From an uncultured Bacilli bacterium (lineage in GTDB: Bacteria; Bacillota_I; Bacilli_A; RF39; UBA660), in assembly GCA_947631895.1 (NCBI GenBank), contig CANRMU010000047.1, positions 1 to 7,204 of the forward strand: a DNA stretch of 7,204 nucleotides. The letters run 5' to 3'. The notes beneath the pieces were generated by a model that ran no database searches, was not told the DNA's origin, and saw nothing but the letters and a program-made list of their open reading frames with translations. Shown piece after piece: positions 1-5,726 of this stretch. Position numbers and translations under genes: made by a program. Every line of letters starts with the position of its first letter. Positions within the stretch are counted from its first letter, which is position 1.

Positions 1-849
1 CAAGTGTCTAAAATATATACTGTAGGAAGATATTATGAAGCAACTTTAAATAGTCATATGATGAAGAACACCGAATGGGGAGCCGTAGCATATTTACAAC
101 ATAGTAAATATGGAAGTCATGTAAGTGTGAGAATAAATAATAATTCAAATTATTTAACCGGCTATGCAGCAAGATATGAACCAACGACAGGATATACGAG
201 AACAAATGAATTATGTAGTATTACACCAGATGCTTGCAATGAATATGGAGGAGTTCCATCACCAAGAACTGATGGCGAATATAATACGAATTATTTTAAT
301 AAGGCAAGTGTGGTGGCAAGTACAACGGGAAATTATACTGGAATCTATGATATGTCAGGAGGAGCCTGGGAATATATGATGAGTGGAATGGATGATAATA
401 GTTCCGGAGATGAAAAAACTGGTAAATTAGCATCAGGACGTAATAATGCATATAATTCCGGATTTATAGGAAAACTAACCTGTTCAGGATGTGATGGTGT
501 AGAAGTAAATCATGGTATTTCAGAAGTAACAGAGGGAATAGCATTAACAACTGATAATAGATTTTATGATAAATATGATTATAGTACAAATAATTCAACA
601 TATAACCGAGGAATCTTAGGAGATGCGACAAAAGAAATGGGTCCATTTCAAACAATGAAATATGGAAATCAATCAAGACAAGTGGGCAGTTGGTATAATG
701 ATGAGGCATGGCTTGTCCATTTAGGCGGTCCATGGGTCGAACGTGGTGGCAATCACGCCTTTGGAACGGGTGCTGGCATGTTCAGTATAAGTCACGTGGA
801 CGGTCGTGCGGATATTGGCAGCAGTTTTCGGCTCGTTCTAGCTTTTTAA
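1..849 (+). CDS. SUMF1/C-type-lectin-fold protein with DGR-type variable C-terminus, 5' end outside window
   Basis: The frame is open from base 1, so the visible 282 residues are the C-terminal part of a longer protein; the GTG at 4 is not a credible start. I see TEWGAVAYL near the N-terminal edge, YDMSGGAWEYM around residue 115 (the D-x-S-G-x-x-W-E signature of formylglycine-generating-enzyme/SUMF1 domains), PWVERGG around residue 241 and a final SFRLVLAF. SUMF1-like domains share the C-type lectin fold used by many diversity-generating-retroelement targets to display a variable ligand-binding face. The protein is more likely a binding or surface protein than a sulfatase-maturing enzyme, but its N-terminus, and hence any signal peptide or pilin-like leader, is not visible. 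Base composition jumps at about 709, where the GC-rich variable-looking tail begins. An all-AT inverted repeat (843-850/858-865) follows the stop and is at best a weak terminator. The family call is fairly secure; the ligand is unknown. Confidence 0.75.
   Translation, partial: QVSKIYTVGRYYEATLNSHMMKNTEWGAVAYLQHSKYGSHVSVRINNNSNYLTGYAARYEPTTGYTRTNELCSITPDACNEYGGVPSPRTDGEYNTNYFNKASVVASTTGNYTGIYDMSGGAWEYMMSGMDDNSSGDEKTGKLASGRNNAYNSGFIGKLTCSGCDGVEVNHGISEVTEGIALTTDNRFYDKYDYSTNNSTYNRGILGDATKEMGPFQTMKYGNQSRQVGSWYNDEAWLVHLGGPWVERGGNHAFGTGAGMFSISHVDGRADIGSSFRLVLAF
709..846 (+). other. Candidate DGR variable region (VR) at the 3' end of the lectin-fold gene
   Basis: From the tryptophan codon at 709 to the stop the sequence is about 55% GC by my count (72 of 132 bases to 840), against clearly AT-rich sequence before and after. 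The encoded pattern W-x(4)-GGPW-x-x-RGG-x(4)-G-x-GAGMF-x(5)-G-x-A-x(4)-SFR resembles the C-type-lectin variable segments of known DGR targets. Most codons at the positions that differ between such proteins end in C or T (CAC, GCC, TTT, AGT, CAC, GAC, CGT, GAT, ATT, GGC, AGC, AGT). That is expected if AAY codons in a template RNA were mutated at their adenines during mutagenic homing. ATA and GTG are exceptions. No template repeat or reverse transcriptase lies in the window, so the assignment rests on pattern and composition only. Confidence 0.6.
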
Positions 850-900
850 ATTTTAAGTTTAAAAATATTATTTTTACACAATATAAATATGAGGGATATT

Positions 901-1395
901 ATGTCTTTGTTATTTATTTGTGTAAAAATTTTTTTTGCTCGTATTTTAGATGTGTCAATTTCAACATTAAGACAAATGGTAATGCTAAAAGGTAAATTAT
1001 TTATTAGTACTATATTAGCTTTTATTGAAGTTTTTATTTGGTTTGTTGTCGCAAGAGAAGCTTTAACAATGGATATTAATAGTATCTTAATACCTATTTT
1101 TTATTCCTTAGGATATGCTACTGGTACTTTATTAGGTTCATTCTTAGCTAAATGTTTTGTTAAAGGTGAAGTATGTATTCAAATAATATGTAATGATGAA
1201 AAATTACTTAAAGCATTAAAATTAAGAGGATATGAAGTAAGTGTTATGACTTTAGATAATAAAAAGAAAATGCTATATTTAGAAGTTAATAGTAAAAGTT
1301 TAAATAAAGTTGAAAATTTAATTAAAAAAGCTGATCCTAAATCTTTTATTATTTTTAATGATAGTAGGAAAGTAATTAATGGAATGATTAAATAA
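901..1395 (+). CDS. UPF0316 family membrane protein (DUF2179 C-terminal domain)
   Basis: This 164-residue protein has three hydrophobic segments (about residues 1-20, 34-52 and 62-83) and then a soluble C-terminal domain (about 96-160) of the DUF2179 type seen in UPF0316 and YitT-like proteins. The segment KIFFARILDVSISTLRQM after the first residues is typical of UPF0316. The family has no firmly established biochemical function. The DUF2179 domain is thought to be a small cytoplasmic sensor or ligand-binding module. I chose ATG 901 because GAGGG at 891-895 sits 5 bases before it. An in-frame ATG at 889 would add four residues but has no ribosome-binding site. The length fits the family. It lies 54 bases before der on the same strand, with a T8 run (1400-1407) and a -10-like box between them, so co-transcription is uncertain. 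Confidence 0.82.
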   Translation: MSLLFICVKIFFARILDVSISTLRQMVMLKGKLFISTILAFIEVFIWFVVAREALTMDINSILIPIFYSLGYATGTLLGSFLAKCFVKGEVCIQIICNDEKLLKALKLRGYEVSVMTLDNKKKMLYLEVNSKSLNKVENLIKKADPKSFIIFNDSRKVINGMIK

Positions 1396-1418
1396 TATCT
1401 TTTTTTTAGGTTTTAAGG

Positions 1419-1424
1419 TATAAT
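1419..1424 (+). promoter_or_regulatory. Possible -10 box of a der promoter
   Basis: A perfect TATAAT lies 26 bases upstream of the der start. The 17-bp-spaced -35 position (1396-1401, TATCTT) is poor and there is no TG extension, so the promoter is only tentative. The same string TATAATAGCTT recurs as the -10 region at 7168, where the -35 is good. Confidence 0.4.
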
Positions 1425-1449
1425 AGCTTAAAGAAAGCGGTGAGTAGTT

Positions 1450-2760
1450 GTGAAGAAAACTGTTTGTTTAATTGGAAAACCTAATACTGGTAAATCATCT
1501 TTATTTAATTGTTTAATTAAAGAAAATCGTTCTATTATTATGGATGAACCTGGTATTACTAGAGACCGAATATATGGAGTAGTAAATTATAATAATAAAA
1601 GTTTTAATTTAATTGATACAGGTGGTATTGATTTAGGTAATGATAATTTTAATGAAGATATTTTAGTTCAAGCTAATTTTGCGATTAGTGAAGCTGATTT
1701 AATTTTATTTGTTGTTGATGGTAAAGTTGAATTAAGTGCTAGTGATTATAAGATTCGTGATTTATTAATGAAGAGTAACAAAGAAGTTATTGTTGTTGTT
1801 AATAAAATAGATAATGAAAAAAGATTAGATGAATTATATCGTTTTTATGAACTTGGTTTTGAAAAAATTCTTGGTATATCTGTGGTCCATAATAAAGGGA
1901 TTAAAGAATTATTAGAAGAAGTAACTAATGATTTAAAAGAAAATTCTATTGAAGAAAATTCAAATTGTAAATTTTGTTTTATTGGAAGACCTAATGTTGG
2001 TAAATCATCACTTATTAATGCTTTATTAAACGAAGAAAGGGCTATTGTAAGTGAAGTTGCTGGTACTACTAGAGATGCGACTGATACAACCTTTAATTAT
2101 CATGGTGAAGAATATACAATGATTGATACAGCTGGAATGCGTAAGAAAGGTAAAATTAATGAATATGTCGAAAAGTTTAGTTATTTAAGAAGTCTTAAAG
2201 CTATTGAAAGAAGTGATGTCTGCATTTTAGTAGTAGATGCTAAAGAAGGAATAATTGAGCAAGATAAACATATTTTAGGGATGGCTATTGATGCTGGTAA
2301 AGCTTTAGTTATCTGTGTTAATAAATGGGATACAATTGAAAATCCAAATGAAGCCATAAAAGAGTGGAAAACTTTATTAGAATACGAATTTCAATTTGCA
2401 ACTTATGCTAAAATTGTTTTTACCTCTGCTAAAACTAAAAAAAGAATTCATACTTTAATGCCTGAGATAATATGTGCTTATGAAAATTATAAGCAAGAAA
2501 TATCAACATCTTTGCTTAATGATTGTATAAAAGAAGCTAGTATGTTACATGAAGCACCATCTTATAAAGGTCGAAGATTAAAAATTAATTTTGTTAATCA
2601 AACTGGAGTAATGCCTCCTAAATTTACATTAAGAGTTAATGATAAATCTTTAGTGCATTTTAGTTATGAAAGATATTTAGAAAATAAATTAAGAAGTAGT
2701 TTTGATTTATCAGGAACCCCAATTATTTTACAATTTAAAAATAAAAATGATGATAATTAA
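1450..2760 (+). CDS. der: Ribosome biogenesis GTPase Der (EngA)
   Basis: Der is an essential double GTPase that acts in the cytoplasm on late assembly of the 50S ribosomal subunit. At 436 residues it has the family's normal length. The first G domain shows the P-loop GKPNTGKS (9-16), DEPGITRDR (32-40), DTGGI (56-60) and NKID (118-121). The second shows GRPNVGKS (179-186), AGTTRDAT (204-211), DTAGMRKKGK (226-235) and NKWD (291-294). A KH-like RNA-binding domain fills about 345-436. All nucleotide-binding motifs are intact. The start is GTG at 1450, supported by GGTGA at 1439-1443, which matches the 3' part of the anti-SD complement, with a 6-base spacer. The stop codon lies in the left arm of the following bidirectional terminator. 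In Bacillus, der lies in the same neighbourhood as spoIVA and hbs with gpsA between; here gpsA is absent and the spoIVA-hup pair is inverted. Confidence 0.97.
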   Translation: MKKTVCLIGKPNTGKSSLFNCLIKENRSIIMDEPGITRDRIYGVVNYNNKSFNLIDTGGIDLGNDNFNEDILVQANFAISEADLILFVVDGKVELSASDYKIRDLLMKSNKEVIVVVNKIDNEKRLDELYRFYELGFEKILGISVVHNKGIKELLEEVTNDLKENSIEENSNCKFCFIGRPNVGKSSLINALLNEERAIVSEVAGTTRDATDTTFNYHGEEYTMIDTAGMRKKGKINEYVEKFSYLRSLKAIERSDVCILVVDAKEGIIEQDKHILGMAIDAGKALVICVNKWDTIENPNEAIKEWKTLLEYEFQFATYAKIVFTSAKTKKRIHTLMPEIICAYENYKQEISTSLLNDCIKEASMLHEAPSYKGRRLKINFVNQTGVMPPKFTLRVNDKSLVHFSYERYLENKLRSSFDLSGTPIILQFKNKNDDN

Positions 2761-2787
2761 AAGGATGTTTTAGGCATCCTTTTAATT
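2755..2787. terminator. Bidirectional terminator shared by der and the convergent XRE gene
   Basis: A perfect 13-bp inverted repeat (2755-2767 and 2775-2787, core AAAAGGATG/CATCCTTTT) has a 7-base loop. It holds the stop codon of der in its left arm and the stop codon of the minus-strand XRE gene in its right arm. The A-rich flanks give a T-rich tail in both directions, so it can end transcription from both sides. Confidence 0.85.
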
Positions 2788-3048
2788 ATGTTGTTTTTCT
2801 TTGGCATCAATTCTTTTTTGCTTAATGATTTTTTTCTCATCATAAGTAACTAATTCACACATTGTGGTTTTCATAGCTTTAGCAAGTTCATATAAGTATT
2901 CAACACTCATATTAATTTCTCCACGTTCAATACTAGCTAAGTATTTGGGATTCATATTATAATTTGCATAAAATTTTTCTTGAGATAAACCACTTTGATA
3001 TCTAATATATCTTAAATTAATCCCAATGATTTGTTTAATATCTTTCAT
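2782..3048 (-). CDS. XRE-family helix-turn-helix regulator, 88 residues
   Basis: This is a small Cro/C1-type DNA-binding protein. The HTH domain spans about residues 12-67: LRYIRYQSGLSQEKF forms helices 1-2, NPKYLASIERG is the recognition helix with the usual IERG ending, and the last helix pair (SVEYLYELAKAM) closes the domain. The remaining 20 residues are a highly charged Lys-rich tail with no recognisable effector domain, so any regulation is probably by self-assembly or a partner protein. The ATG is preceded on the minus strand by AGAAAGGAAGG (3053-3063 on +), a good ribosome-binding site. It is divergent from the XRE gene at 3170 and shares a 121-bp control region rich in inverted repeats, the usual arrangement of mutually or self-regulating switches. 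Its targets are unknown. Confidence 0.85.
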   Translation of the reverse strand: MKDIKQIIGINLRYIRYQSGLSQEKFYANYNMNPKYLASIERGEINMSVEYLYELAKAMKTTMCELVTYDEKKIIKQKRIDAKEKQHN

Positions 3049-3060
3049 ACTACCTTCCTT

Positions 3061-3130
3061 TCTTAAAAGTTTATTGTGTAAAAACTTTTAAGTCCACCCA
3101 GCTAAAGCTACACAAAATTGACTTTTAAGA
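3061..3130. promoter_or_regulatory. Nested inverted repeats between divergent XRE genes (candidate operators)
   Basis: TCTTAAAAGT (3061-3070) is the exact reverse complement of ACTTTTAAGA (3121-3130). Inside it, TTGTGTA (3074-3080) is the reverse complement of TACACAA (3109-3115). CTTAAAAGTTT (3062-3072) also pairs with AAACTTTTAAG (3082-3092). The 9-base word ACTTTTAAG therefore occurs three times, at 3062-3070 (inverted), 3084-3092 and 3121-3129. The last copy overlaps the -35 box of the rightward promoter. Such spaced copies are what an XRE repressor operator array looks like; that either flanking protein binds them is inference. Confidence 0.6.
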
Positions 3131-3146
3131 AGTTTTATTATAAGAT
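3118..3146 (+). promoter_or_regulatory. Probable promoter of the 69-residue XRE gene and spoVIF
   Basis: TTGACT at 3118-3123 is a good sigma-A -35 box. A -10 can be read as TAAGAT (3141-3146, 17-bp spacer) or TATAAG (3139-3144, 15-bp spacer). The -35 overlaps the third ACTTTTAAG repeat, which would let a bound repressor block it. Confidence 0.55.
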
Positions 3147-3169
3147 TAAACCAATAAAAGAGGTAGTAC

Positions 3170-3379
3170 ATGAAAAAGAAGAAAATATATGAATTAGAAA
3201 AATTAAGATTACAATATAATTATTCATATCAACAAATGGCTAACATGTTAAACATATCAAAAGCTTATTATTGGCAAATCGAACATAATAATCGTCGATT
3301 ATATTATGATTTAGCTATTAAAATCGCTACAATATTTAATAAAAAACCAGATGAGATTTTCTATGATTTTTTCATATAA
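3170..3379 (+). CDS. XRE-family helix-turn-helix regulator, 69 residues
   Basis: This Cro-like protein is almost nothing but an HTH domain (about residues 8-64). It has LRLQYNYSYQQMANMLN for the first helices, SKAYYWQIEHNNR around the recognition helix, and a final DEIFYDFF helix of the kind that closes many 65-70-residue XRE proteins of phages and Firmicutes. There is no effector domain. The ATG is preceded by AAAAGAGGT at 3156-3164. The gene is 21 bases upstream of the probable spoVIF on the same strand, with its stop codon inside the hairpin that covers the spoVIF ribosome-binding site, so the two are probably co-transcribed and possibly translationally coupled. The opposing XRE gene at 2782-3048 shares its control region. 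Family assignment is secure; the regulated genes are unknown. Confidence 0.85.
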   Translation: MKKKKIYELEKLRLQYNYSYQQMANMLNISKAYYWQIEHNNRRLYYDLAIKIATIFNKKPDEIFYDFFI

Positions 3380-3400
3380 TAACCTAGGAGGTTATTATAT
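3374..3400 (+). promoter_or_regulatory. Perfect hairpin sequestering the spoVIF ribosome-binding site
   Basis: ATATAATAACCT (3374-3385) and its exact reverse complement (3389-3400) form a 12-bp stem with a 3-base AGG loop. The stem and loop contain the whole AGGAGGT Shine-Dalgarno (3386-3392), and the right arm ends at the base before the ATG at 3401. The left arm contains the stop codon (3377-3379) of the preceding XRE gene, so a terminating ribosome could open the stem. No T-run follows, so it is not a terminator. A protein-binding DNA palindrome is an alternative reading. Confidence 0.65.
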
Positions 3401-3643
3401 ATGGAATTTAAAGATTCTTTTTTTGATAAAGTTGAAAAAAAGACAAAAGTAGATAAAGATACTATTTTGTCTTTAGCAAATAAATTACAAAATGGAAATA
3501 TGAAAGATAAGAATACTTTAAAAGAAGTAATTGATACTTTAAGTAAAATGACTGGTAAAAAAGTTAGTAAAGAACAAGAAGAAAAAATAATTTCAACAAT
3601 TATTGATGATAAAGTACCAAAAGATGTTGAAAAAATGTTTTAA
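3401..3643 (+). CDS. spoVIF: Probable stage VI sporulation protein F (SpoVIF) family
   Basis: This 80-residue protein is acidic-basic and helical, with no membrane segment. Its layout FFDKVEKKTKVDKDTI, then LANKLQNGNMKDKNTL, then TGKKVSKEQEEKIISTII, matches what I know of the SpoVIF (YjcC) family. In Bacillus subtilis SpoVIF is made late in the mother cell and is needed for proper spore coat assembly and resistance. The start is ATG 3401, with AGGAGGT at 3386-3392 and an 8-base spacer, but that site lies inside a perfect hairpin. It follows an XRE gene by 21 bases, an unusual partner. Recognition is by sequence pattern from memory in a short protein, so an unrelated small helical protein cannot be fully excluded. 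The nearby spoIVA supports a sporulation role. Confidence 0.65.
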   Translation: MEFKDSFFDKVEKKTKVDKDTILSLANKLQNGNMKDKNTLKEVIDTLSKMTGKKVSKEQEEKIISTIIDDKVPKDVEKMF

Positions 3644-3657
3644 AAAAGCAAAATAAA

Positions 3658-3716
3658 GGGGGCTGTTGAATAATTAGTAAAATAACTAATTAAAAATAAG
3701 TCCTTTTTTATTTTTT
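3658..3716 (+). terminator. Possible terminator of the XRE-spoVIF unit
   Basis: An 8-bp perfect stem TAATTAGT (3671-3678)/ACTAATTA (3685-3692) with a 6-base loop lies inside a shorter outer AAAGG/CCTTT pairing (3655-3659/3702-3706). A T-rich tract runs from 3704 to 3716. The large internal unpaired part makes this an imperfect terminator. Confidence 0.4.
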
Positions 3717-3787
3717 ACTTTAAATAAAGGAAATAAAATATATAAAAAAGGGCTGTTGAGTAAAAATATTTATTTATTCAACAGCCC
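3660..3787. repeat. 14-bp inverted repeats bounding 128 bp between spoVIF and HU
   Basis: GGGCTGTTGAATAA at 3660-3673 is the exact reverse complement of 3774-3787. A third copy of GGGCTGTTGA lies at 3750-3759 and forms the terminator hairpin with the right-hand copy. The 128-bp unit could be a tiny non-autonomous mobile element with terminal repeats, or two related terminators. No direct target duplication flanks it: the outer flanks AATAAAGG and TTTATTCA are inverted, not direct. Confidence 0.5.
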
Positions 3788-3790
3788 TTT
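3744..3790 (-). terminator. hup: Rho-independent terminator of the HU gene
   Basis: Bases 3747-3764 pair with 3773-3790 (18 bp with one G-T wobble, core GGGCTGTTGA/TCAACAGCCC) around an 8-base loop. Read on the minus strand, the stem is followed by a T6 run (3749-3744). It lies 18 bases past the HU stop codon. It may also act on the + strand, where a short T3 follows. Confidence 0.88.
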
Positions 3791-3807
3791 ATTCATTAAA
3801 AGTTCAA

Positions 3808-4080
3808 TTATTTAATTGCGTCTTTTAATTTGCTTCCAGCTTTAAATCCAGGGACTTTCTTAGCTGGAATATGGATAGTTTCTTTAGTTGAAGGATTAAT
3901 ACCATCTCTTGCAGCACGTGTTTTAACTGCAAATTTACCAAATCCAACTAAAACTACTTCTCCATCATTTTTTAGTCCATAAGTAATTCCTTCTAGGATT
4001 GCATCTAGAGCACGTCCCATTTCAGCCTTACTCATGTTAGCTTGTTCAGCTGCACGTTCAATTAACGCTTGTTTTGTCAT
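3808..4080 (-). CDS. hup: HU family DNA-binding protein
   Basis: HU is the abundant dimeric nucleoid protein that bends DNA without strong sequence preference. The 90 residues have the standard length and carry the family signature. GFGKF is at 46-50, the beta-arm begins with the AVKTRAARDG strand, NPST (62-65) includes the intercalating proline of the arm, and IPAKKVPGFKAG (71-82) ends in the usual PGFKAG. The start is supported by AAAAGGAGGAG (4088-4098 on +) 7 bases upstream. Its codons are noticeably less AT-rich than those of its neighbours, consistent with high expression. It lies downstream of spoIVA on the same strand with its own leader and terminator. The spoIVA-hbs adjacency is known in Bacillus, where hbs encodes HBsu. 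Confidence 0.96.
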   Translation of the reverse strand: MTKQALIERAAEQANMSKAEMGRALDAILEGITYGLKNDGEVVLVGFGKFAVKTRAARDGINPSTKETIHIPAKKVPGFKAGSKLKDAIK

Positions 4081-4117
4081 TTAAATACTCCTCCTTTTGT
4101 ATTTTTATAACAATTCA

Positions 4118-4134
4118 TAAGGACTTCATCCTTA
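4118..4134 (-). promoter_or_regulatory. Small hairpin in the HU leader region
   Basis: TAAGGA (4118-4123) and TCCTTA (4129-4134) form a perfect 6-bp stem with a 5-base loop, 37 bases upstream of the HU start. It may be a leader stem-loop or an operator. I found no clean -35/-10 pair around it; TATAAA at 4102-4107 (minus strand) is the only -10-like box. Confidence 0.25.
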
Positions 4135-4171
4135 CAAACTAAAACTACCAAATATTTAGAGTAAATGCAAG

Positions 4172-4199
4172 AAAAAAAGCACAACTTGGCACTTTTTTC
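4172..4199 (-). terminator. Probable terminator of spoIVA
   Basis: Read on the minus strand just after the spoIVA stop codon, AAAAAAGUGC pairs with GUGCUUUUUU, using two G-U wobbles, around a 6-base loop. The right arm is itself a U-run. The stem is weak, so readthrough from spoIVA into the HU gene is possible. Confidence 0.5.
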
Positions 4200-4203
4200 T
4201 TAA

Positions 4204-5682
4204 TTATATGACAAATGCGATTAAATTACTTGACCCTTTGTTTACAATTTTTGTCACTGTTTGACTTAATTTATAACGAGTATTTTCAGGCATTATTGAT
4301 AATTTTGCTTGAATTCCTTCTTTAACTATAACATCTAAACTTCTGCCAAAAATTTCACTTTGCCAAATACTTGCAGGATTAGTTTGATAATCTTTCATTA
4401 AATAATCAATTAATTCTTTACTTTGAAGTTCACTACCGATAATTGGTTCAAAAGTACTTTCAACATCTACTTTCATTAAGTGAATGGAACTAGCCACAGC
4501 CTTTAATTTAACACCATAACGTGATCCTTGTTTAATTATTTCAGGGGTTTCTAATTTCATATCTTTAAGCGTTGGATAAACAATTCCATAACCAGTTTGC
4601 TTAGCCATTTTAATAGCTTCTTTCATATTATCAAGTTCTTCTTTACCATCAGCATAAGTAGTAAATACTTTTAATAATCCTGCTTTACTAGTTGCAGCAT
4701 CTCCAACTAATTCTTTTAAAATCGAATTATATAATTCATCAGAACTTTCTAGTCTAATATTTACAATACCATCCGCTGTATCTAAATTGGAAATATAAGC
4801 TTTATTAATATATGGAGAATCGGTATAATAATCTAATATTTTTTCCACATCTCTTACTTTACTAACTTCCATCATACTTTCTTTAACTTTTTCAATATAA
4901 TGTTTTTTAATATCATGAGTATTTGGAAGAACATGAACCCATTCAGGAATAGATACTTCAATATCTAATATTGGAAATTCATATAAAGCTTCTTTTAAAA
5001 TTTCTAATATTTCTTCTTCACCCATTTTTTCAACAGATATAGGTAAAACTGGTGCTTGATAATTTTCTCTTAATTCATTAGCTAAATTTTTAGTTTCTAA
5101 GGCATTTGGATGAGATGTATTTAAAACAATTATATAAGGTTTACCAATATTAGTTAATTCACTAATAACTTTTTCTTCAGCTTCTAAGTAATCATTTCTA
5201 GTTAATTCGCCAAATGAACCATCAGTTGTAACTACAATACCTATTGTTGAATGATCTTTAATAACTTTTTCAGTTCCAATTTCCGCAGCTTCGACAAAAG
5301 GCACTGATTCACTAAACCAAGGCGTTTTAATCATTCTAGGATTTCCATCAGCATCTTCATAACCTAGAGCATTCGGTATAACATAACCTACACAATCAAC
5401 AAGTTTAATTTCAGCTTCAAAATCATCAACTTTAATTTTAGCGCCATTACTAGGAACAAACTTAGGCTCAGTTGTCATAATGGTTTTTCCTTGAGCACTT
5501 TGAGGTATTTCATCTAAACATCTTTTCTTTTCATATTCATCACTAATACTAGGAACAACTAAATTTTCAATAAATCTTTTAATAAAAGTACTTTTACCAG
5601 TTCTAACAGCTCCAACAACACCTAAATAGATTTCACCATTACCTCTTCTAGCCATCCCTTGTAATAATTCTTTTTTATTCAT
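4204..5682 (-). CDS. spoIVA: Stage IV sporulation protein A (SpoIVA), spore coat morphogenetic ATPase
   Basis: SpoIVA hydrolyses ATP to polymerise irreversibly into the basement layer of the spore coat around the forespore, on the mother-cell side. From ATG 5682 the protein is 492 residues, the same length as the B. subtilis protein as I recall it. The N-terminal TRAFAC-type domain shows IYLGVVGAVRTGKSTF with Walker A at 24-32, the TT pair at 70-71 before EPKFVP, and DCVGY at 96-100. Strongly conserved stretches include EAAEIGTEKVI, DHSTIGIVVTTDGS, MKQ-like MAKQTGYGI, IKQGSRYGVKLKAVASSIH and GIQAKLSIMPE. It ends in LIAFVI, the hydrophobic tail region of the family. A GTG at 5691 would add three residues, but AGGTGAT (5687-5693) lies ideally for the ATG at 5682. 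All catalytic elements look intact, so the gene appears functional and implies a sporulation programme. Confidence 0.97.
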   Translation of the reverse strand: MNKKELLQGMARRGNGEIYLGVVGAVRTGKSTFIKRFIENLVVPSISDEYEKKRCLDEIPQSAQGKTIMTTEPKFVPSNGAKIKVDDFEAEIKLVDCVGYVIPNALGYEDADGNPRMIKTPWFSESVPFVEAAEIGTEKVIKDHSTIGIVVTTDGSFGELTRNDYLEAEEKVISELTNIGKPYIIVLNTSHPNALETKNLANELRENYQAPVLPISVEKMGEEEILEILKEALYEFPILDIEVSIPEWVHVLPNTHDIKKHYIEKVKESMMEVSKVRDVEKILDYYTDSPYINKAYISNLDTADGIVNIRLESSDELYNSILKELVGDAATSKAGLLKVFTTYADGKEELDNMKEAIKMAKQTGYGIVYPTLKDMKLETPEIIKQGSRYGVKLKAVASSIHLMKVDVESTFEPIIGSELQSKELIDYLMKDYQTNPASIWQSEIFGRSLDVIVKEGIQAKLSIMPENTRYKLSQTVTKIVNKGSSNLIAFVI

Positions 5683-5698
5683 AACAATCACCTATCAC

Positions 5699-5726
5699 AA
5701 CTTATGTTTTTTTTCTAAAACTATGA
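5699..5726 (-). promoter_or_regulatory. Sigma-E-like promoter elements upstream of spoIVA
   Basis: On the minus strand, TCATAGT (5726-5720), a 13-base spacer and CATAAGTT (5706-5699) resemble the sigma-E consensus KMATATT-N13-15-CATACANT. spoIVA is sigma-E controlled in B. subtilis. The problem is distance: transcription would begin near 5692, at the very edge of the ribosome-binding site. CATAGTTT (5725-5718) could instead be a -10 box with a better leader length but a weaker -35 (TTATAAA with a 16-base gap). Confidence 0.35.

Noticed and set aside
8..205. Open frame on the minus strand, and others at 164-379, 464-733 and 708-995
   Set aside because: They overlap the lectin-fold gene in other frames, lack ribosome-binding sites and encode no recognisable domain; they are shadows of the AT-rich coding sequence.
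889..900. Upstream ATG for the UPF0316 gene
   Set aside because: No ribosome-binding site precedes it, while GAGGG is correctly placed for ATG 901.
3374..3400. Transcription terminator after the 69-residue XRE gene
   Set aside because: The perfect stem is not followed by a T-run and instead ends at the next start codon with a full Shine-Dalgarno inside.
2782..3643. Prophage remnant, because of paired Cro-like XRE genes
   Set aside because: No integrase, excisionase, structural phage gene or attachment repeat is visible, and the rightward unit carries a sporulation-type gene.
3660..3787. Complete insertion sequence
   Set aside because: There is no transposase reading frame and no direct target duplication; only short inverted ends are present.
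5683..5691. GTG start for SpoIVA giving three extra residues
   Set aside because: The AGGTGAT ribosome-binding site overlaps this GTG and is correctly spaced for the ATG at 5682, which also gives the expected 492-residue length.
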